NCBI RefSeq assembly: GCF_023856365.1
Contig: NC_064539.1
Location: forward strand, 25,571,493-25,635,492
Origin: Brienomyrus brachyistius
Taxonomy: Eukaryota > Chordata > Actinopteri > Osteoglossiformes > Mormyridae
Direction of reading: 5' to 3'
Length of the DNA stretch: 64,000 nucleotides
Position 1 is the first letter of the stretch. Every line of letters begins with the position of its first letter. Position numbers and translations under genes: made by a program. Positions 51,501 through 59,792 of the stretch are shown in pieces. The notes under the pieces are model-generated. The model was given only the letters and a program-made list of their open reading frames with translations, did not search any database and had not been told where the DNA came from.

Positions 51501-54500
51501 ATAACCAGACACCACACTCATCTGGTCAACTGGTATAAGTAAAAACATTTTCAGCGTTATCTCAGTGTATGTTAAATAATGTGATTCTCCAGTGCCGAGG
51601 ACTATATCACTTGTTCCTTTTGTCTCAATTTTCCAGCATTTTTTCCCAAGAATTTCATCTGAGGATACAAAGTTTTCCATACAGAATTCAGAAGATCCTT
51701 CCTCAGCAAGACAGAATGTGATGCTCCCACTATTCCAAGAACTGTTACCTGATGAAAAATCAATAGTCTTTCTTCCCTGTACCTCATGAAAGCTATAATA
51801 TTTATGGTAGTCTGCAATGTTTTGAACAAGCCTACGTCCTTTCTCAATCTCATGGTAAGGGATTGTGTAAAAAAAGTTTAGCACATCAAGGGTTAAATAA
51901 TTTTCTCCCTCTATAAGTCCTTTGAAAACAGCTTCAATTTTGAGCAGCGTTCCAGCGTTCTGTGGTAGATTTGCTAATTCATTCTGGATACTGATATAAA
52001 TGTAATCAATTCCCATTCTTATTATGTTTAACGCTAAGTTTACTGGAGCTATAATTGGTGCCAGTTCTGGTTGGGCATATTCAATAATATCAAGGTCTAA
52101 AATGAGTAGATCTAAGCCTAAATCAACATTTCGCAGAGTATCGTTTCTCTGAAGGTCTTCTAAAACATTGTAAATGCCAAATCCAATTCCAGCAAGTGGC
52201 ATAACAACATTCATTGTAAATCTTCCAGCTCGACTCTTTATTAAAGTTTTCATAACTTTCATAACTTTCGTTTCTGAAGTTACCGAAGCCTTTGCTAGTG
52301 CAGCCAAAGCCATTTGTGTGATTCCATGGGTTGTCTGCAAGGTTCCCATAACTCCATGTTTGATGTCTCCTGTTTCAAAGGCGCGAACAGCACCCTGCAT
52401 TCCCAACATCAGTCCTACGGTTCCCACTATTTTCCCCATACGCTCCAAGTGCTCAGGACTCTTGTGGATTTTGGTTGGATCAGGACTGTTAATTTCAGAA
52501 ACATCTCTCATGTTTTTCTGAAATGTCTCCATGTGACGCTGGGCCTCTTCAGGCAATGCCACGCTATAGTCAAGTGGTCTGGGATAATTCTCATATTGTA
52601 GGAGACAGTGAAATTTTCCATCCTCTACTCTAACACTGTGTGAATCCACTTTAAGTCCACCCAACGTTTCACCAAAACTTCCTTTCCACTGACTCTCAAT
52701 CCGGTCACTGAGTAGATTAGATGACCTGGAGTAATGTGAGGATAGTTTAAGGGAATGTTCTACTTCAGAAGCTAACTGCATATCCTGGGATGTTACACGT
52801 CCATCATCTGATCCTCCCAAAACATGTGGTTGGTTTTGGTTAATTTCTTGTTTGAATTTTTTAAAATCATCCTTGAAATTTTGCTTAACCAACTCGCTTT
52901 GTCCATTGTCATTTAGAGGTACAAGCTGAAGCAGGCGTTCTATCATTTTATCCTCTCCTTCATTGTTGTTAGACCATGATGAATAAATGTTTTCTTCAGC
53001 ACTTGTCACTTTCCTTAGATTACTTGTCTTGTCATATCTTCCTGTGACTGTGCTTGATCCAAAAAACCCTCTTTTTTCTGGTGAAATCCAAGTCCCTCCT
53101 CCTGCCATTGGATGCTCTTCAAACAGGGCTTTGAGTCCCTTTTCTCTGATATTATTGTCAGAGTTTTGGCTCATGTCCAGAGCCATCAGAATGGCAGGGA
53201 ATGTACGAAAATTTCTAGAAGATTCAGATATAACTGATGCTGTGAAGTATGTGCCAAACCACGCCTCCATATTATGATCATTTGAACCTTTAATGTAGGT
53301 ACCTTGAAGCGTCTCTCTAGCATATTTTGCATATAATTGTTTACCATCTTCAAAATTTGTAATTGTACTCTTCATGAACTTGTATTGTTCTTTGCCAGAT
53401 TGTTCATAAATGCAGTTTTTAATTTCATTTTCTTTCTTAATAACCCCTTTCTCATTGTTACTAAGTCTTTTCCCAACAGGAAAAACATAAATATTTCCAT
53501 GTGCAATCTGAAAAATCCAATCATGCAACATCAGATATGACCCTGTCTTGTCATTTTTACTGAAGGTCGTATAGTGGGTAATAATATTCATGATGTCGTT
53601 ACTAGACTTTATTTCATAGCAGTTATCAAGAACTTTATTGATATCTTTATCGGAATTAAGCCAATCCTTTTCTCGAACGTCCTCTTGTTTGAACACCTTC
53701 CCATCCTTTTTTATTTTAGCAGCACTTATTAAATATTTATCTTCTGACCGACGGGTCGGATGTGTAAGTAAATTGATTAAGTCTTCATTCTTTTTTTTAT
53801 GGAAAAATGCCCAGGATAAAGCTTCAAGGTCAGTGGTGTGATCTTCTCGTGCATCATTCTGAACAAATTTTCTTGGATGTGTGGGCCAGTGTTCTTCATC
53901 ACCAAGAATTAAAAAGTTATGTTCATCTGGAAAAATTGGTTCTCCTCTTTCACTGGATTGAACTTCTATAATTACTTCTTCATTTTTGTCAAGCCAAGCC
54001 ACTACTTTCATGTTGTGATCTTTCTGTCTATATACTATTCCATCAGGGGTTATTTCCACTGTTATCTTCTTCCCAGAGGGACCAACCTGCAACAGAGATC
54101 TCTTCAGATGTAATTTTGTTTTGATGGACCTGGCATGGAGGTCCTTCAGCAAGTTGCTAATGAACACCTTATCTGACCCTAACTCACAGGCCACCATACT
54201 AATGGTTTTGATGTGGTCTCCATCTCTGTTCATGTGTGAGATGATCTCAGCCACCTCCTTGCTCCTGTATCCCCCCATCTTCATTTCTGTACCATCTCTT
54301 TTTCCATGTCCAACAAGCACAAGTCTGCTGTCCTGAGACAATGGTACAGCGTCACCTTTGATCAGTTTGGGTTTCTGATTCTCCAGAACGTAGACAGAAG
54401 ACACAGTTGGGTGTTTTTCATACAGAAAGGTGGCCATCTTTCGAACTGTGGGATCATCCTCCATGATCAGGATGTTCTGCCAGTCATACTGAGTGGTGTG

Positions 54501-55019
54501 ATCTGCAGGTCTCTTTGGGACTTGTAACCTAGTAGTTTTGCCACTCTGATCCATAACTTGGTAAATATGATCATTTTGGTTTGCTATCTCCAGGACAGGA
54601 GTAATACCATTTGGCTTAAAAATCCTCATGAAGTTGTACTGAAACACAGCACTGGTGTTACCATCAATGGAGAATACTGGTGCAGATACCAGCTTCGACC
54701 TCAAAATCTGAGTTGCAAGAGCTGAGCCAGAATAACCAGACAGGGTGTCTCCACTGTCAGAGGTCCTGCCAAATATCTTAACAATTGTGGTACTGACAGC
54801 AGTTGGGGTACAGGAGTAATTTTCTATACATGTTTTATCAACCTTGATGGAATAATGAGGATCTTCACTGTACTCCTGCTGTGCCCTCTGAAGAATGTCC
54901 ATCTCCTGGTCCATGATGAGTATGAGCTTATTTTGGTAAGTGTAAGACAGCTGTGATGCCAAAACGAGTTTATCTTCAATCTTGCTGCTCTCAATTTCTT
55001 TCATAAATCTTCTGAAGTT
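48516..55019 (-). CDS. Main exon of an RTX/C80-toxin-like membrane protein
   Basis: One open exon encodes residues 97-2263 of the predicted precursor. The in-frame Met at 55004 is internal, because a good acceptor (pyrimidine-rich tract ending TAG) stands at 55020-55022 and five more codons precede that Met. Domains in precursor numbering: C80-type cysteine protease about 272-430 (His334, Cys374); unassigned region about 431-950; hydrophobic pore-like region about 957-1109; five beta-rich modules with RTX-type Gly/Asp turns between about 1321 and 2190; transmembrane helix about 2208-2230; tail of about 33 residues ending SSEDVSDP. In bacteria, C80 domains autoprocess MARTX and large clostridial toxins, and RTX repeats bind calcium outside the cell. 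From this I infer a secreted or surface protein anchored by its C-terminus. Its function in fish is unknown; cell-surface defence or adhesion are guesses. No stops or frameshifts are seen. I recognise no vertebrate gene symbol. Confidence 0.9.
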   Translation of the reverse strand, partial: NFRRFMKEIESSKIEDKLVLASQLSYTYQNKLILIMDQEMDILQRAQQEYSEDPHYSIKVDKTCIENYSCTPTAVSTTIVKIFGRTSDSGDTLSGYSGSALATQILRSKLVSAPVFSIDGNTSAVFQYNFMRIFKPNGITPVLEIANQNDHIYQVMDQSGKTTRLQVPKRPADHTTQYDWQNILIMEDDPTVRKMATFLYEKHPTVSSVYVLENQKPKLIKGDAVPLSQDSRLVLVGHGKRDGTEMKMGGYRSKEVAEIISHMNRDGDHIKTISMVACELGSDKVFISNLLKDLHARSIKTKLHLKRSLLQVGPSGKKITVEITPDGIVYRQKDHNMKVVAWLDKNEEVIIEVQSSERGEPIFPDEHNFLILGDEEHWPTHPRKFVQNDAREDHTTDLEALSWAFFHKKKNEDLINLLTHPTRRSEDKYLISAAKIKKDGKVFKQEDVREKDWLNSDKDINKVLDNCYEIKSSNDIMNIITHYTTFSKNDKTGSYLMLHDWIFQIAHGNIYVFPVGKRLSNNEKGVIKKENEIKNCIYEQSGKEQYKFMKSTITNFEDGKQLYAKYARETLQGTYIKGSNDHNMEAWFGTYFTASVISESSRNFRTFPAILMALDMSQNSDNNIREKGLKALFEEHPMAGGGTWISPEKRGFFGSSTVTGRYDKTSNLRKVTSAEENIYSSWSNNNEGEDKMIERLLQLVPLNDNGQSELVKQNFKDDFKKFKQEINQNQPHVLGGSDDGRVTSQDMQLASEVEHSLKLSSHYSRSSNLLSDRIESQWKGSFGETLGGLKVDSHSVRVEDGKFHCLLQYENYPRPLDYSVALPEEAQRHMETFQKNMRDVSEINSPDPTKIHKSPEHLERMGKIVGTVGLMLGMQGAVRAFETGDIKHGVMGTLQTTHGITQMALAALAKASVTSETKVMKVMKTLIKSRAGRFTMNVVMPLAGIGFGIYNVLEDLQRNDTLRNVDLGLDLLILDLDIIEYAQPELAPIIAPVNLALNIIRMGIDYIYISIQNELANLPQNAGTLLKIEAVFKGLIEGENYLTLDVLNFFYTIPYHEIEKGRRLVQNIADYHKYYSFHEVQGRKTIDFSSGNSSWNSGSITFCLAEEGSSEFCMENFVSSDEILGKKCWKIETKGTSDIVLGTGESHYLTYTEITLKMFLLIPVDQMSVVSGYKTLSDTRYGSYYGNDKENNFFAIQSSNDAYAMEVMLDYYYKLYGKKGGDSFYLGPQRSHVEGQGGRDIYIIPETGGNTHINNYAPDMATDLLILSVNYCDISVTKSGNDVILQYLTNHNVRILNWFLGEEYRHLNMMSADGVLFDIHPTVISSVKLIALGVNKMSKTQGQRVNALEPLLLSVTNIVGSPQNDWLIGNLQKNVIEGGGGTDHMKGGEGEDIYVVNENSVVYIENHSHDKETDMLITDTKLHDFRIKVQGNDLTLMAQNQKMLVTLVNWFRFDADRHLLVVAKDLVTFTISEDKAACRKSDLFESKCILSQVIDYSKSKISLEIDMQSDEALQSVTEVYGSDLDDTIKGNAKRNSIMPGQGNDFLQGLGEEDWYVVTPGHGLKTIDNYSPDTIVDTLFLRERYEFIFCICEEVHLSIYINYTKEVLLKGWFNSKQSQHLQIQSADGITFKLIDDLSQCGGRLMFPQSVDYRNRAIGQIMRMEDEEFATVVEMYGSSGLDFMVGNDNDNLLDPFTGGGQMMGKEGTDRYVVKPEYGMDLWIDNFALDEKVDTVLFKAEFLSGHFTVESEEHDILVSTTEKGQKMQVRLINYRNGRQNQHLSFQSHDGVSFRVRSPVRQNSEKAPTPWIEPYKVKLVEKQTDCRIDLSLHGSLSTVHTVQGCLNQSNHILGNRMDNALFGGMKDDALEGGPGHDTLIGGQGSDILMGNSGDDTLYGDEGNDTMLGGSGADVFVPGLGADLVDGGSGRDTVLYLGDHKKGEGVYVNLQTGECRQADAEGDVLKDIENVIGTIYSDVLISGSESTLLKGSDGDDILVSVNGDDYLVGGEGQDIYLLVSPNGLLTINNCADDNSTDILYLDFLSQDDAVGCSQTTSWLSLTFSGSDGSVVEVRLMEWHNSSDKCGHLTLILREGATSIDKLQICQHNDMFIYLVRAVAVATVAIAAVVHVIGILLSFLKCVRRNNEVIGQGRPVNNEGEAGLESSEDVSDP
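48519..48707 (-). other. C-terminal transmembrane helix and tail
   Basis: The last about 63 residues. A run of Ala/Val/Ile/Leu from about 2208 to 2230 (AVAVATVAIAAVVHVIGILL and three more residues) is followed by a basic stop-transfer motif KCVRRN and an acidic Ser/Glu-rich tail. With an N-terminal signal peptide this predicts a type I membrane protein with the protease and RTX regions outside. Confidence 0.8.
48680..49475 (-). other. Canonical RTX nonapeptide array plus fifth module
   Basis: Residues about 1946-2028 contain about seven consecutive nonapeptides of the G-G-x-G-x-D-x-hydrophobic-x type, including EGGPGHDTL, IGGQGSDIL, MGNSGDDTL, YGDEGNDTM and LGGSGADVF. A second short block at about 2069-2110 includes GSDGDDILV and GGEGQDIYLL and leads into a fifth copy of the downstream beta module. 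RTX repeats fold as a parallel beta-roll when calcium is bound, outside the cell. Key Gly and Asp positions are well kept. Confidence 0.85.
49640..51345 (-). other. Four degenerate RTX-like beta modules
   Basis: Residues about 1321-1416, 1455-1568, 1612-1729 and 1766-1889 repeat one plan. Each has a Gly/Asp-rich turn (for example GGGGTDHMKGGEGEDIYVV), then I-x-N followed by a spaced D-x-x-x-D-x-L-x-L, then an NWF or NYR box, then an HL box ending in a DG turn and Phe (for example HLQIQSADGITF). This matches the calcium-binding-haemolysin-related modules found beside RTX arrays in bacterial proteins. The calcium-binding glycines are only partly kept in these four copies. Confidence 0.65.
51980..52440 (-). 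other. Hydrophobic TcdA/TcdB-pore-like region
   Basis: Residues about 957-1109. It is Ala/Gly/Met/Leu-rich, with helical stretches such as IVGTVGLMLGMQGAVRA, MALAALAKA, VVMPLAGIGFGIYN and LAPIIAPVNLALNIIRMGI. Apolar runs alternate with short charged turns, and the segment lies directly after the protease half of the molecule. Pore or translocation domains of large clostridial toxins and MARTX-like proteins have this composition and position. The assignment is by pattern only; it could also be a different membrane-active or buried helical bundle. Confidence 0.5.
54015..54490 (-). other. C80-type cysteine protease domain
   Basis: Residues about 272-430 of the precursor. The segment begins with NILIMEDDP, then a VGHGKRDG motif with the candidate catalytic His334 (codon 54306-54308), then ISMVACELGSD with the candidate nucleophile Cys374 (codon 54186-54188). 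A beta-flap-like stretch follows, with a GKK turn and TPDGIVYRQK. In the C80 family a VGHG His and a Cys about 45-50 residues later form the catalytic dyad, and the bacterial domains are switched on by inositol hexakisphosphate. Here the spacing is 40. Both residues are present, so an active autoprotease is possible. Confidence 0.72.
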
Positions 55020-55702
55020 CTAGTACATAAAAATAAGATGATATTTACAGGAGTTATTACATACATCAATTTCAAATTCTTAATTTTAGTTCAGGGTAAT
55101 CTTGACCAGTTTTCATACATTCTAAAACTGAGTGAAAATAGTGCCGGATATGTTGACTTGTATTCCAGCAACTCTTCTGGTTTGCTTGTCCGATGCAGTG
55201 CCCTCCATAAGGTTTGGGACAAAGACACGTTTTAACTTGATTTTCCCCTCTGCTCCTTACTTTAAATTTTTAAATCAAACAATTGAGACACAATTGAAGT
55301 GCACATTCCAGACTGTCATATAAAGCGATAAAACACATTCTTTCTTTTTCCATAATGTTATCATGCCCAGGGGTGCCTGGGCAGCCAGTTAACCTCGGAC
55401 CCCCAGGGTTTTTTTCTCCATGGGTGGGGGGTTTTTGGTTCCTCTCCTCCATTGTCACCTGGCTCTTTCTTTTATTTCCTTTTCTTCCCCTTTCCCTGTT
55501 TTTCTATTGGTCTATCTGTATGTATCACAACACACCCATGTAACGCACCTTGGAATGACTTGGGTTGTGAAAGGCGCTATATAAAAATAAATCGAATTGA
55601 CTAGCTTCCTAGCTATTTTTCTCTACTGGAGAGATAAATAGCTGTGCTCAGGATATTTGCGCAATGAATATAATGCTAATAAAGGCGCCGTGCTCTTAAT
55701 AC
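55020..55702 (-). other. Intron 2 of the RTX/C80-like gene
   Basis: A 683-base GT-AG phase-0 intron. It contains a LINE 3'-end remnant at about 55347-55605, the same family as the remnant at about 345-600. A vertebrate-type intron carrying a fish repeat shows that this locus is embedded in the fish genome. Confidence 0.65.
55347..55605 (+). mobile_element. LINE 3'-end remnant in intron 2 of the large gene
   Basis: Ends AAAGGCGCTATATAAAAATA followed by an ATTGA-like tail. It shares blocks with 345-600 (GGTTCCTCTCCTC, ATCACAACACA). Confidence 0.7.
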
Positions 55703-55911
55703 CTGCTCGTTCTGAATGACACACTCAGTAAGATTTTGACATTTCCATAGATCCTTGAAGAATGCCGTGGATGTGGTCGGTACATCTCTTTTCATTCTGC
55801 TGGATTTCAAATGTGCAGGAGCTTGATGTACGACTCGGTCAGGCAGCCCCATCAGTCTGTGCAGCAAAGCCACGTCGGGTCTCAACTCATCCCATTCTAT
55901 CTCATCGAATC
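55703..55911 (-). CDS. Second coding exon of the RTX/C80-like gene
   Basis: This 209-nt exon is inferred from splice sites. The acceptor is a T-rich tract ending TTCCTTAG just before 55911, and the donor is CAG|GTATTA at 55703/55702. It enters in phase 1 and leaves in phase 0, matching exon 1 and exon 3 exactly. It encodes residues 27-96. An acidic stretch (FDEIEWDEL) follows the leader. A basic R-M-K-R site lies at residues 65-68, followed by Asp, and fits the furin consensus R-X-K/R-R. An N-L-T glycosylation sequon is at 86-88, flanked by Cys84 and Cys90. The inference is that residues before the basic site form a propeptide removed in the secretory pathway. Confidence 0.72.
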
Positions 55912-56109
55912 CTAAGGAAATAGAACAAATTATTTCAAATCTGAACAATTTTACAGTCACATGCCTTTTAATTTTACGCAAAATATTAGTTTCAGAATTT
56001 TCTTTTTTTTTTTCATGTTAGGGCCTGTCTGTTGGATACAAACAGCTCAAATATAACATGTGAAAAATGAACGTTTCCAGCCTTTTTGATAAAAATCTGG
56101 GCATCTTAC
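55912..56109 (-). other. Intron 1 of the RTX/C80-like gene
   Basis: A 198-base GT-AG phase-1 intron between the leader exon and the propeptide exon. It has a T-rich 3' part and no recognisable repeat. Confidence 0.65.
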
Positions 56110-56188
56110 CAAATTGTGCTGTTTGACTCAGAAGTGAGACAAGGACCATCACCCTCAGGGCACTCAGGCGTCCTACCAGTGCGGCCAT
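56110..56188 (-). CDS. First coding exon with signal peptide, RTX/C80-like gene
   Basis: The ATG at 56188 sits in a strong start context (A at -3, G at +4). The exon has 26 codons plus one base. The donor at 56110/56109 reads TTTG|GTAAGA. The peptide is a classic leader: a short N-terminus with Arg, a hydrophobic core (VMVLVSLL) and small or polar residues towards the cleavage point (SQTAQ). An in-frame ATG at 56215 would add nine residues, but a pyrimidine-rich acceptor (ATTTGCCAG, tandem CAGCAG) lies between the two ATGs. Transcripts therefore probably enter here from an unseen 5' untranslated exon and start at 56188. The preceding bacterial-type domains would not need such a leader, so it looks like an adaptation to the eukaryotic secretory route. 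Confidence 0.7.
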
Positions 56189-56334
56189 TGTCCCTGCTGG
56201 CAAATAAACAAGCATTACGCAGTGTTATCTTATAGGCAAGGTCCTAATAACAGTGTTCATAATGTGTAATAATACCTTTCAGAGACAGTTCTGTCTTCGT
56301 CAGCATACGAGACTTACACTGTGCACAGAATTAT

Positions 56335-56420
56335 TAGCAAAGTGTGTACAGTCAGCCCTCGAGCATTCGGGCCTCGTGATTCGCAGATTCACAGATTCGC
56401 GGAAATTTCATTGCAACTTA
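56335..56420. repeat. Possible pogo/Tigger-type DNA transposon end
   Basis: ACAGTCAGCCCTCGAGCATT then TTCGCAGATTCACAGATTCG resembles the ends of pogo-class elements. Only one end is seen. Confidence 0.3.
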
Positions 56421-57369
56421 TTTGCATCCACGATTTTTTCGCACATCTGCTTTCCTTTTTATGCACATACTGTACCGTTACAAGATGCGAATCCCATTCG
56501 CAAAGTTTATTCCCTTTGGGACTGTGATGACCTGCTCGTCCGATCCTCCTGTGTATCAGGTGTGTTAAATTAGGGCTGTACCTAAGCTCTGCAGGGTGGT
56601 AGCTCTTCACACTCAAAAAAAGTAAACTGAGTGTCTGTTACATTGTCATAAGTCGAACATGTAGGAGCAGGATTGGACACGCCTGGGTTTTCAACTACAG
56701 AAGCACATATTACCATTTTTAGTGACTCTACCAAACATCCACGAATCTTCCACGTTCGCTTCCCCGTTCAGCAGAAATGACAGAGTAGCACAGAGTTAAG
56801 AGGAAAGAAGAACTCCCAGAACCTGATGATCGCCCAGCCTCCACCAGCCTACCGATCACTGTCTCTCTCTTGCCCCTCTGCTGAATGACACGCATCGACT
56901 GACCATCGCCTTCCCCTCGACTCGCCTTATGTTTCGGACCCAGTTTTACTATCTCAGTTTGGATTTCCCCAAAATAAAACCAGCCCACCTCACCCGAAAT
57001 CACGCAAGTGTCCTCCTTTCCCGTGTGCAAACCGTCACACATTTCCTGAAACATATTTATCATTTTCAAGACTATAAGCGCATTTCACAAAACAGATTAT
57101 GCATGTGGCACAATACTGTAGGTCAGCCGCTAAAGCATGTAACTCACCCAAAACAATTAACTCATGTTAAAGAATTCCACCAATGAATTAGTCAGTGCCA
57201 CCAAAATTAAAACTTCAATCAGCATCGTTTTAGCCATGAGAGTGAAAATGCTTAGATATATTGTCATTATGTCAGTGTAAGTCTGCTTACATCTTATGAT
57301 TGGGACAATGTGACTTGGCGCTTCCCCATCTCTGGCACTTAACCATCTCTCTATTTGACTCTCCCTGCC

Positions 57370-57552
57370 GGCCCCTGGAGGTTGGGCTCCCCCTTTGAGT
57401 CTGGTCCCTCCCAAGGTTTCTTCCTTCTAGGGAGTTTTTCCTTGCCACTGTCGCCTATGGCTTACTCACTGGGGGCTCTGGGTGAGGATGCTGTAAAGCG
57501 CTTTGAGACGATGTAATGTTGTGATAATGCGCTATATAAACATAAATATGTT
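57370..57552 (+). mobile_element. L2-type LINE 3' tail
   Basis: Contains TTTTTCCTTGCCACTGTCGC and ends GCGCTATATAAACATAAAT, the usual end of fish L2 elements. Confidence 0.7.
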
Positions 57553-58104
57553 GTTGTCTGTTGCTCCCTAGTGCCCCAATCCGAACGACAGTCGCTTCCC
57601 ACTTTCTCATTGTCACTGACTGATCATTTTCCTTTAGCAAATTGATACTTATTCTTGGCAAAGACACACTTTTCAACATTGCAAGGCTCTGTGTTACAGT
57701 GCGTAACATTCACTGGCAAGAAAAAGCGCTCGCATTCACATGTAACTCCTTCAGATCTCAAGACACAGTACAATAGCGAACAAAAAAGTACAATAGCGGA
57801 CACCGCACTGTATAGCACAAAAAACAGTAAAATGGCAACAAAAAAAAAAAAACAACAAAATCATGTACCGTGGGAACCAAAAACACAGTGATGCCATTTC
57901 ACTGTAATTTATGGAATATATTTCAAATGATTTTGAAAGGAAATTTGGGTTAACTGTTTTGCATGAGGTGGTAAACATGATGAACACATACATATATAGT
58001 TTAGGGTGTAAAATTATTACATTGGGAAATTACATAATCCAGTATGACCAACAAAACTAAAGCAACTGAAAATTATGCCAAATGAAATTTGTACAAAAAC
58101 CACT

Positions 58105-58398
58105 GGCATCCGTCATCATCATCATGACCGCTTGGTCCCCACTAGGGTCGCAGAGGCTATCTCAAGAACAGGCAGGAACCAACCCTGGGCATTCCCCAAC
58201 ACACCGCAGGGAACACACACTCACACAGGGCAGGTTTAGACTCACCAATCAGCATATCCTGCACACCTTTGGACTGTGGGAGGAAACCGGAGCCCCTGGT
58301 GAAAACCCACACAAACACGGGGAGAGCGTGCAAACTCCACACAGAAAGGACCAGGGATTGAAGTCAGGACCTTCTTGCTGTGAGGCAGTAGTGCTAAC
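58105..58398 (-). mobile_element. tRNA-derived SINE (DANA/Mermaid type), reversed
   Basis: Reverse complement of the 46050 type: CAAACTCCACACAGAAAGGA, GAAGTCAGGACCTTCTTGCT and GTGAGGCAGTAGTGCTAACC at its 5' side. Its head abuts a (CCCCA)n tract. Confidence 0.78.
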
Positions 58399-58454
58399 CC
58401 CACCCCATTCCACCCCACCCCATTCCACCCCACCCCACCCCACCCCACCCCACC
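58394..58454. repeat. (CCCCA)n / CCATTC tandem tract
   Basis: Pentamer-type repeat with two CCATTCC interruptions, at the head of a reversed SINE. Confidence 0.93.
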
Positions 58455-59084
58455 ATTGGTATATATGTAAAAAAGAATATATGTGCTAAAACATTTGGAA
58501 AATTGTGTGAAGCAATGAGAAATGATGTCCTGCTGTGCAGAAGTGACATTATGGTGTGCGGATTACACTTGCTGTTTTGCAAATGTTAATAATTATCATT
58601 TGAAAGATGCTACAAAGCAATTGAGAAAAACTGTATTACCAGCCATTTGAGATTTATAAAAATAAAAATCCTTTAAATCCAGCAGCTCATATATCCACCA
58701 GTAGCCAGAGAATAAGATTGCAATACGTGCAATTTTTTTACCAGTAACAACAACAAATAAAAATAAAACATACTTACTAAAAACCCACAGGACAGTTCCA
58801 GCCTGTAACAGAACTTTTCCTTCACTTTCAATATTGCAAAATGTGGGTTTACTTTTCAGGAACTGAATTTCCAGTAACAGAACCAAGCAAAAAAAGCTGA
58901 AATTAACTTTTTAATAAAAAAAAAAAAAAACTTACTGTTGGCTCCATGTGATCCTTCTTTAGCTCAGAGGTTTTTGAACAAACTAGCATCAGTTTGAGAT
59001 TGTTGTGAATTACTGATCATGATGTTTAGATGTAACCTTTTAGATTGAAATTTTGAGTAAAAGAAACAAGCTGGATGAGCGAGG

Positions 59085-59290
59085 TGAATCCAGGAGGCCT
59101 GATGATGAGCAGGACAGAACCAGGAGGCCTGAAGACGGGCAGGACAGAACCCGGGAGGCCTGAAGACAGGAAGGACGGAAATGGGACACCAGGCAGCGAG
59201 TGGGTCTGAGCAGGGACACCTGAAGGTGGACGGGTGTGAGCCAAGACACTTGGAAGTGGACGGAGCACAGCTGGGGCACCAGGTGGTGAA
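59085..59290. repeat. Degenerate minisatellite, unit about 30 bp
   Basis: Repeats of GAACCAGGAGGCCTGA followed by a GACGGGCAGGACA-like half, drifting to the right. It generates a repetitive minus ORF that is not supported as a gene. Confidence 0.7.
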
Positions 59291-59792
59291 CGAAGCAGAC
59301 CCAGGACTCTCTTTGGATCGAGAGCAAAGGCGATGAGGCCCTCTGAGGGCTGGGTGTGGCAGTGGCCTCTGTGGAGCCGGGTGCTAGTGAAGGGACAGAG
59401 AGCTCACATGGACGCGAAGGCAGCCTTCCCTGAGCTAGGAGCCTAAGTAGCTGCAGTGAAGCAGACAGACCTGGGAGACCAAGACAGGCTCAATGAGTGT
59501 GACTGGGACCTCATCGGGGTAGGACGTAGAGCCGGCAAAGGCTAGTGGTGGGGCACTAACAGGAGAGTTGGTGGAGAATGCATATACAGTGGTCTCAAGT
59601 TTGTTTTAGAAGTTCAATCATTTGAATCTGTACTAAATCAAAAAACATCCGGCCGAACAGCAACTTTCCCTAATTTGGGGCATGTCAGAGATGCGTGAAA
59701 GACAAATACTTTAAATATCTACAGAAAATTAAATCTGCTGCTTCCAAACAGGTTACACATTGTCACTCTCTCGGCCTTCTGAGATTTGTGTG

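Noticed and set aside
48516..55004. Bacterial contamination as the source of the 6.5-kb ORF
   Set aside because: It is flanked on both sides by fish SINEs and LINE tails, continues upstream through phase-matched GT-AG introns into a leader exon, and ends in a transmembrane helix instead of a bacterial secretion signal.
55004..55004. Met at 55004 as the true start
   Set aside because: It lacks a signal peptide, while an in-frame acceptor just upstream joins perfectly to exon 2 and the leader exon.
59026..59327. Minus ORFs with PSSGLL-type repeats
   Set aside because: Degenerate minisatellite, not a conserved protein.
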